Below are positions 57,450 to 64,000 of a stretch of 64,000 bases of DNA, in pieces. The notes under the pieces were generated by a model. That model saw only the letters and a list, made by a program, of their open reading frames with translations. It was not told where the DNA came from and searched no databases. Source of the stretch: Triglochin maritima (Eukaryota; Streptophyta; Magnoliopsida; Alismatales; Juncaginaceae); the NCBI GenBank assembly GCA_963682175.1, contig OY821787.1, positions 22,608,501 through 22,672,500 of the forward strand. Reading direction: 5' to 3'. The position numbers and the translations under genes were made by a program. Position 1 is the first letter of the stretch. Each line of letters opens with the position of its first letter.

Positions 57450-57581
57450 AGTCCTTCTTCCCCTCTTTTCCCACTTGCCTTTGAAAGAACCAGAGTCGAC
57501 ACACCTCCCTGTGGATCAATGTGTACTTATCACCGCTTCATCGCGGTCGTGCACTTGCGGTTTAAACTTAATTTCACATTA
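57450..57581 (+). repeat. 3' LTR of the third element, right piece
   Basis: After the AGTCC duplication the sequence matches 38975-39101 ('ttcccacttgcctttgaaag', 'cttcatcgcggtcgtgcact'). It ends 'ttcacatta', where the 5' LTR has 'tacatca', and is followed by GTAAC. Confidence 0.85.
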
Positions 57582-58086
57582 GTAACCTTAATAATGTACG
57601 AGGTAAGCTGAATGCAATAGAGGGGTAACTCTAAATAATGGACCATGTAAGTTAATTCAATAACATGTTGACCATGGTAACTTGTGGCGTCTCTACATAC
57701 CACTTTTGTGGGATAATGATTTTTGCCAGTTGACCATGGTAAATACAAGAACATTGGTGGGTATAAATTTGGGTTACCCTGCTATTGAACTAACTTACAT
57801 CTTCTATCAATTAGGGTTACCCTGCTATGGAATCCTACTTCCCGTGTATCGATGTAAGCTCTAAGGTCCTTAAAGTTGACGTTACAGGAATACAAGTCAG
57901 ATGCATATAATGAAGTCATAATATCTTGAAAATCAAAATTTAAAAGGTGCCACACTTCCTTTTCTGATGGGGTAATGTGTAGTAACGTGCATACAATGAA
58001 GCCATGACATCTAGAAAATCAAAATACAAGCAACAATTGGAAATATTTTCTATCTAAATGGATCCATGTTCAGTGCTTTCTTTGGA
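57582..58086 (+). repeat. GGGTAA-type degenerate repeat, continued
   Basis: It opens 'gtaaccttaataatgtacga' and 'ggtaagctgaatgcaatag', matching 37365-37400 and 59620-59660. From 57770 the blocks turn to the opposite orientation ('gggttaccctgctattgaa'). After 57870 the repeat fades into unassigned sequence. Confidence 0.65.
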
Positions 58087-59036
58087 GATGAGTCGTTCCA
58101 ATATCACGAGTGTTAAAGGAGGTAATGGATGGAAATATTGGGTCGAGGAGGATCGAGAACAAGAGGGAGCTTGGGTTCGATGTACGGGTAACAAACAAAA
58201 AAAAGTTATGTGCTTTGTTTGAAGATGACTCATTCCAATATAACCAACGTTCATTGGACGTAATGGATAGAAATATTTGGTCAAGTATTACGTATTGAGA
58301 ATTGAACTTAATCCTAGGTGGCGACTTAACCCTATGTGGTCTCCTAGTCACCTGCCACATCATCATTTCTTGATGACTCATCAAGGGGGTGAAGAGTCAA
58401 CACATGAGAAGACAAAAGGTTGAGGGAGTGGAAGAGACAAGAGTCTTTTCATTTTTTGTGTAATTTTCGTCCTAATTATGTATGCAATTTAAGTAGAGGG
58501 TGTAATGATCTTGAATGATCATGTTTATGTAGTCTTTATGTTTGGAAGTTGTAGGGTCATGTAAGTGCCTATATAAAGCACTAGAATTCACCATTTGTAA
58601 CACAACAACAATAGAACAACAATATATATCAAGCATTAGAAGTTGAGCCACGAAATTGTGTGAGAAAAGAGTGAGTATGTGAGTAGAAAAAAGAAGAAGA
58701 GTGTGCATTGCAAAATCATTTTTTTGCTTTGTGAGTGTCAAGGAGAGAGCCACCTTCTTTCCTTCGTGCCCCCTAGTATAATAGATCAAGAATGGATCTA
58801 GTGGTGTCAAAAGAAGGCAAAAGGAATGGTTATTATGGTGGTCTAAGGCAGCGCACTAGGTGCGCCTTTTAGACCGCCAATCGGCGGTCGGGGACCGCCA
58901 ATCAGCGGTCCCTGTAGCCTAGGAGACGGGCATTCTCCTGTGGTGGGTTGATCAGTAGCTCCCCGTCCTCCTCCCGTCCTCCAACATTAGGTCGAGAACA
59001 AGAGGGAGCTTGAGTTCGACATTCGGGTAATAACAA
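58087..59036 (+). repeat. Two-unit tandem duplication, second unit split by an LTR
   Basis: Unit 1 (58087-58210) runs from 'gagatgagtcgttccaata' to 'tacgggtaacaaac'. Unit 2 (58222-58292 plus 58987-59036) runs from 'gaagatgactcattccaata' to 'attcgggtaataac'. The units align end to end once the solo LTR at 58293-58986 is removed. They include 'tcgagaacaagagggagctt'. Confidence 0.75.
58293..58986 (+). mobile_element. Solo LTR, copia-type
   Basis: 694 bp. It starts TATTGAGAATTGAAC (a changed TGTTGAG end) and ends CTCCTCCCGTCCTCCAACA. The flanks TTACG (58288-58292) and TTAGG (58987-58991) match in four of five bases. A TATATAAA box is at 58570-58577. Near its end it holds two copies of the GACCGCCAATYRGCGGTC palindrome (58872-58889 and 58893-58910). 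No primer site or interior follows. The copia assignment rests on the TGTTGAG...AACA ends and size only. Confidence 0.7.
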
Positions 59037-60200
59037 ATAATTCATTTACTTCTATGTAATACCATTTACCTTGCTACTGAATTCAATTTACTTCAAAAAC
59101 AATAATTTAATCCATACAATTTACTACATGTTACACGTCCTATAAAATCAAATTACCCTTTATAACAACTAGATTTACATGTACAATCCCTTCTAGCAAT
59201 TTCATGTAAATTAGGGTTACCCTGCTTTTGAATTTAACTTACCTCGTCCATCAATTAGGGTTACTCTGCTATTGAATCCAACTTAGCTCTTCAGATAGCA
59301 CAAAACTCCATTGCTTCTTGTTGCCTACCAACTGCATCCATCACCAATTGGACAACTTTTTTGGGTAGTTCACCTAGAATGTTTTTTACATCTTTTCTCC
59401 CACACCTTACGATTTCCATACAACGAAAAAAATATGTCGACCATGCTATTTAATATAATTTATAGATGGTATAAGTTGAATTCAATAGCCAGGTAACCCT
59501 AATAAATAAATCCAATTGGCAGAAGGTATAACGGTAAATCTAGTTGCGATATGAGGTAATTTGGTTTAATAGGACGGGTAAATTGGAGTAATAAATTGTA
59601 TTAAATGATGGTTTGTGGGGTAACCTTAATTGATGGACAGGGTAAGTTGAATCAAATAGGAGGGTAAATCTAGCAGGGTAACCCTAATTGATTGTTGGGG
59701 TAAGTTGAATTCAATAGCAGCGTAACTCTAATTGATTTATCAATTGAATTTATGAACTTACCTCGATTATCTAGTTTGAATTCAACTTACCCCAACAATC
59801 CAAATTACCTTGATATTGAATTAAACTTACCCCACCTATCATTCAGGTTTAGCCCAACGAACCAACATTAAATTCATTCTATTTACTCCAACTTACTTGT
59901 CCTACAAAAATAAATTACCCCCAATGGAGCTAGATTATACCCCAGCCTACCATCGCTTCTACCAATTGGATCTCAACTTAATTTCTTCTATTTAATCCGT
60001 GTTACCCTGCTATTGGATTCACATTACCCCTTCTTTCAAATGGAGTTACCCCACGAACCGTCATTAAAAATTTCCTATTTAAATTCGCGTTACCCATTTT
60101 TTCAATTCGTGTTACCCCCACTCACCATGATTTAATACGTTCTATTTACTCCAAGTTACTAGTCCAATTAAATAAGAGTTACCCTTCCCTTGATATAAAA
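59037..60200. repeat. Large imperfect inverted repeat of GGGTAA-type blocks
   Basis: Blocks in the orientation 'ggggtaagttgaattcaata' fill about 59466-59735. The reverse orientation ('gaattcaacttaccccaac') fills about 59755-60190. The axis is near 'attgatttatcaatt' (59739-59753). Matching outer blocks include 'gacgggtaaattggagtaa' on the left and 'tttactccaacttacttgtc' on the right. A further reverse block lies at 59210-59290. No coding capacity was seen. Confidence 0.7.
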
Positions 60201-60452
60201 GCAATCACTATTAAAAAAGTACCTAATTAGTTTAGTAACAAACATAATCATTACAACAAGTTAGTTCTTAAAAATAAGTACCCAACAATTAACACGTAAT
60301 AAACATACCATTACAACAAGTTAGTTCTTAAAAATAAGTACTCAACATTTAATAAGTTCATATAACTTAAAAAACAGAAAACATTTGATTACTTGACCAA
60401 GTCTAGTTTGGTCCAGGACCGGACCTGTTTGTAATTGAAAACCAAGGAATCT
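60201..60452. other. AT-rich DNA, short direct repeat
   Basis: 'ttacaacaagttagttctta' followed by 'aaaataagta' occurs twice about 60 bp apart (60254 and 60311). No gene was found. Confidence 0.5.
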
Positions 60453-60740
60453 AACAGTGTAAACGAGTCGAGTCGAGTGAAATTTCGAACCATAAGTATT
60501 ATCTTGTGTTATTATCAAATATATAAAAAATTATAAATTGAGCAATAAAAAATTCGAGCGAGCTATCGAGTCGAGCCTCAATGTTTTTCAAGTTTGAGTT
60601 GCTCGTTTACTGAACCAAGTTGGAAGATATTTTTTGGTTTTCATCAAGATCATTCATTTTCAAGTTAAACCAGAGTCGAGTGTTTTTCGAATCGAGTTCG
60701 AGTCAAGCTATCGAGCCGAGCTAAAGTTGACAGCCCTTAT
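60453..60740. mobile_element. Probable hAT-type MITE, TCGAG-rich
   Basis: A stretch with repeated 'gagtcgag'/'cgagccgagct' motifs runs between 'cagtgtaaacgagtcgag' and 'gttgacagccctta'. Such TCGAG-rich units with CAGNG...C(C)CTT(A) ends are common plant hAT MITEs. The target duplication could not be matched, so the ends are approximate. Confidence 0.45.
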
Positions 60741-60894
60741 TAAGATGCAATAAAACAAAAAATAAAGGTTATTTTACAAAGTTCCATATACTCTGAAGTT
60801 TACTCCAGAATGCATACAAGTTAATCAACAATTAAAACCACCACAAGTTCACATACAAAATAACAAATAAACGTGTTCATTCCAAAAAAGATGT

Positions 60895-61070
60895 GCAGCA
60901 CATGGGATCCAGTCCGGTCTTCATCTGGTTTTCTCGGGTTCGTTCCAGACAGGATCAGAACCTGGAATTTTCAAATCACCCTACCCGAAACCTGGACTGA
61001 CGCCTTGTTCGATTCAGACCGATCAGTCCGGTCCAAAAACCCGGACCGGACTGGACTTTACTCTCCCATA
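60895..61070. mobile_element. Diverged relative of the hAT MITE at 19048
   Basis: It shares 'ggtccaaaaacccgg', 'ggaattttcaaat' and the end 'tttactctcccata' with the reverse complement of 19048-19338. The left end is worn and no target duplication is visible. A frame crossing it reads through only by chance. Confidence 0.6.
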
Positions 61071-63088
61071 GTCGAACCTCAATCTAACTGCAAGTTCAGT
61101 TCAACTTTTAAAACAGAAACCAAAACACAAGTTATGTTCACAAAATAAATTTACCATATTATATACATGCCAGTTATGTTCACAAAATAAATTTACCATA
61201 TTATATACATGCAATTTATGTTCACAACTCCGGTGTTACTAGACTGCAAGTCAACAATATCCATGTCAACTACAAATATGTTCTAAAAAAAACTACCAGT
61301 AAGACAAAAACCAACACAGACATAAAGAAAGGCCATGACGTAACTACTGTTCACATTGTCCGAAACCACGTTACAAAAAAAAATTACGCAATGTTAGAAA
61401 AGAAAGCATCACATAAATAGTGTTCCCCCACTAAACTTTCCTTCTCAAACATAACCCATTGTGCTGCAGATGACGTGGTTAATTAAAGCTCATGTGGCCA
61501 ATGCTTGGGAAACAGGGTGAGATACAGCGTTAGCGTTAGTGTTTTGTGTTCTTGTTCCAATTGGAGATATATTATTAGTCCTCACCTTGGCAATCAGTAA
61601 GAAACTCCGTTTCATTCATAAATAGAATAATTCTCGACCTTTCTTGTTGATATCATTATGTTTTTTTTTGTTTCTTAGTCGTGCATTTAAGTTGTAGTGA
61701 ATCTTGCTCGTGCATTGTAGTTGAAGTGAATAGGAATGTTTCTTTACATTGGTCTCGAACCGGATCAATCCAGTCTAGATCGGATTAGTGGAAATTCGGG
61801 AATCGAGAGCCGAACCCATTAGTCTGGGAATCATTCGGGCTTGGTCGGCTCCGGTTAAACTACAACGAGGTCCAAACAGTCTAATTTTTTTAAATTTTCT
61901 ATTTAATTTTTTGTTGAAAACTATTATTTAACTATTTTAGGATTAATATTTTATTACGTAATAATTTTTTTTTGTACACCCCTACTAGTTCAATTCAAAA
62001 AATATCATTATTTCATAATTTCCCTAGAGGAAGGTAATTTCATTTTTTAGTTTGTAATGGATTTTTCCGACGTGCACAAACAATAGGATATTGATAAAAG
62101 GGAAGTTGATTTTTACGTTATTCTTTTTCCGTTGATTTACTTTTTATCAGTTCATAAGAATATTTCCGGTATTTACCAGGTATACAAGTAAGACCTTAAT
62201 ATCCTATGATTTTAGAATAACAACTAATCGAGATCTCAAACGAAGAAACTTCTTTTGCTGCCGTCCGATATAGTTTACTACTCTAACAATAAACTAACAT
62301 ATCGTTTGCAACTCTAGCAATCAACCAACCTATAGTCAGTGAAAGGCAATATTGACCCTATCCAAAATTACTGACCCTAGGACACAAAAAAGAGTGGAAA
62401 TCGCGACTGGGCTTAATTAGGCTTATCGTATGGTTTTACATGGCCGCTTGGTCAAAAGCTCTAACCGGCATGCTGCAGTTCCAAGTACGCCTATATAGTT
62501 TATACCGGCATAAGTCCAGATTGGATCTGGATTTCCCAAATTCGTTTGAAAGGATATTGGACCGGATCAGCTGGACTACATACTGATTTTGCGTGATAGA
62601 TGCAATTTATTTGGGTTTTGAGTTTCATTTAATCTTGTCGTAAAATTGGAACATTTTGTCTGCGTATACAACATGAGCATTGTAAACACGCAAACACAAA
62701 CATGCTCTACCTATGTGGAGGAGAAGAATCACAGTTTTTAAGGGTTTTCAGGTTTTTTTGTAATTCAACCTCTCTGTTTTTGTGTTACAAGTTAGATCTG
62801 TTAAACCCATTTCTTTTAATTTCATATTTAGATAACTACAAAACCTTTTTAGAGATGAAAACATATGTTTAGGTTCGTCGTGTTTTGAGTACCTTTTAAT
62901 ATCGTCTTTTTTATTTAATTAATTATTAGTGAACCCAATTTCCGTATGGTGGTGAAGAACCTTGTTCTTTATGCTTTCAATATTTTCGATGTGATTGATG
63001 AACTGCTCACCTTTTGATCAAATCGATCACATTATTTATTTCACATATTTATGATTTGGTTCATCACCTTCTTATTTCTCTTTCCTAA
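61071..63088. other. AT-rich DNA, no gene recognised
   Basis: There is a direct repeat 'ttatgttcacaaaataaatt' (61131 and 61175). A worn MITE-like patch at 61740-61880 ('gaaccggatcaatccagtct', 'cggctccggtta') and a 'gaccggatcagctggac' patch near 62560 may be further relatives of the GGTCCGG-type MITE. Nothing coding was found. Confidence 0.45.
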
Positions 63089-63510
63089 CAAGATAATCAA
63101 CCACGTTGAATAGTTGATAAAAATAAACAGCATGATGATCAACCACATTGTAAAGCTATTAAATTTAAATAACATGGCGATCAACTACATCGTAAATCTG
63201 AGAAAATATAAAAAACAATATAATAAATCATATCGAGAAGGTCAAAAAATAATCAGCAGGATAATAAATTATATTTAAAATATCAGAAACTTAAACAACA
63301 AGATCACAATTTACAAAGAAGAGGGTCAAAAACAAAAACATCATCAATTATACCGAAAAGTAAGGAAACAATAAAAAATATAGGTGATGAACTAGATCGA
63401 AAAGCTACCAAAACAAGCAGGGTGATCAATTAGATCAAAAATTAGTGAAAAATAAAACACAACATCATCAATTATATCGGGAAAGTTGTTAAATAAATAA
63501 CAAGGTCATT
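63089..63510. repeat. Degenerate minisatellite, unit about 42 bp
   Basis: About ten units follow each other, each with a core like 'gatcaattatatcgaaaag' and a spacer like 'aaaaataaacaacaa'. Core starts recur near 63093, 63134, 63177, 63215, 63260, 63301, 63341, 63384, 63431 and 63464. Units differ from each other by many changes and some are short. It is not coding. Confidence 0.7.
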
Positions 63511-64000
63511 GCCACCTAATCAAAGTTGGATTGACAAATAAATAATCAAAGTTGGAAAGGTCACGATCGCCTTCGCTAGCTCGTTGCTCACTCACTTTAA
63601 CTCGTTACTTTGTCGGACACTCTGCTCAACCTTTTATTTTACGTTCAACTCTGCTTGGGATGACGACCCGTGAGATCCGTACATGTCTGTAGGGGTGACG
63701 AGACCGGAGTACATTTGCACACGTGTGTGCCTATCGCCCAGAAGAGTCCTGATCGGGTCCTCTAGGGAACCCGAAGTGATACATCCCTCAAAGCTCGTCT
63801 CAGTCGGTCCCCGTAGAGCCCCTAAATTTTCTTGCAAGCACACGATTTCAGAAATTATAAATCAATCCAACCCAACAACAAAAAGTAATTAAAAACTAAT
63901 ATGAATATAAACATATAATGAAAATTGTTGCTTCTGGGTTCTTCTTGTCATGCAATCGAACATACATATCTGTAAGAGTAGGCTCAGGAGCGTCCGGGTT
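63511..64000. other. Unassigned, partly GC-rich DNA at the window end
   Basis: 63600-63830 is clearly richer in GC than its surroundings, with short inverted words such as 'cacacgtgtgtg' (63719). An open minus-strand stretch (63634-63843, 69 codons) shows no known domain. It may be the edge of another long LTR, but no end is visible in the window. Confidence 0.35.

Larger units (their letters stand above)
37684..57581 (+). mobile_element. Third Athila-type element, without pol, heavily nested
   Basis: The 5' LTR is 37684-39101; the 3' LTR is 50602-57581 with a 5.56-kb element inside it. Target duplications GTAAC lie at 37679-37683 and 57582-57586. The interior has a tRNA-Asp primer site, leader (split by an L1 LINE), a gag remnant with zinc knuckle, a short non-pol region and a 3' noncoding region. 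There is no protease active site, RT, RNase H or integrase, so it is non-autonomous. Confidence 0.85.

Noticed and set aside
59200..60010. TTAGGGTTACCCT words suggesting interstitial telomere repeats
   Set aside because: The plant telomere unit TTTAGGG is never tandem here; the words are part of a longer degenerate repeat.
60873..61148. 91-codon frame as a possible host gene
   Set aside because: It crosses a diverged MITE and its flanks, shows no domain, and is open only because the CCGGACC-rich interior has few stops.
63089..63510. CRISPR-like array
   Set aside because: The repeats are degenerate, spacers are not unique sequences of fixed size, and the context is a plant nuclear genome.

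Overview
This window is non-genic nuclear DNA of a flowering plant. No host protein gene, rRNA, tRNA gene or CRISPR array could be supported. Almost all of it is transposable elements nested inside one another. The evidence for a plant is the set of lineages: Athila-type Ty3 elements primed by tRNA-Asp, a long-LTR Ty3 element resembling Tekay/Del, SIRE-like Ty1/copia elements primed by initiator tRNA-Met, a plant L1 LINE with a DUF4283-type ORF1, and a hAT-type MITE. The species cannot be named from the sequence.

Layout. 1-2172: unassigned AT-rich DNA with a decayed Athila-type LTR. 2178-8127: a minus-strand solo LTR of a SIRE-like family, split by a plus-strand member of the same family (3470-8104). 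8128-9147: unassigned. 9148-36776: a large Athila-type element (A). Its LTRs are probably 9148-10344 and 35379-36776. It was later hit by a solo Tekay-like LTR (15873-18860, inside integrase), a hAT MITE (19048-19338, inside integrase), a minus-strand Tekay-like element (20292-28681, itself holding a solo Athila LTR at 24950-26330) and a second Athila-type element whose 5' LTR is 28682-29860. The right half of this block looks like a recombination chimera. 37684-57581: a third Athila-type element with target duplication GTAAC. It has no pol and was inserted into a degenerate GGGTAA-type repeat. It holds an L1 LINE (39493-46816, minus strand, 16-bp target duplication) that carries a solo Athila LTR (40740-42140, target duplication CCTCC). 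Its own 3' LTR was hit by the youngest element of the window, a complete gag-only SIRE-like element (51887-57449, target duplication AGTCC, two 1,600-bp LTRs with no difference seen). 57582-60200: the rest of the GGGTAA-type repeat, including a large inverted repeat and a copia-type solo LTR (58293-58986). 60201-64000: MITE remnants, AT-rich DNA and a roughly 42-bp minisatellite (63089-63510).

How the parts relate. No element here encodes a full working protein set. Element A keeps gag, protease, RT, RNase H and integrase, but with stops, frameshifts and a changed RT active site. The other LTR elements are gag-only or decayed and would need proteins supplied in trans. Two short palindromes stand out. 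CGGTCGACCG is arranged in pairs about 20 bp apart in the U3 of the SIRE-like LTRs. GACCGCCAATTGGCGGTC, with variants, occurs in Athila-type LTRs and leaders and again in an unrelated copia-type solo LTR.
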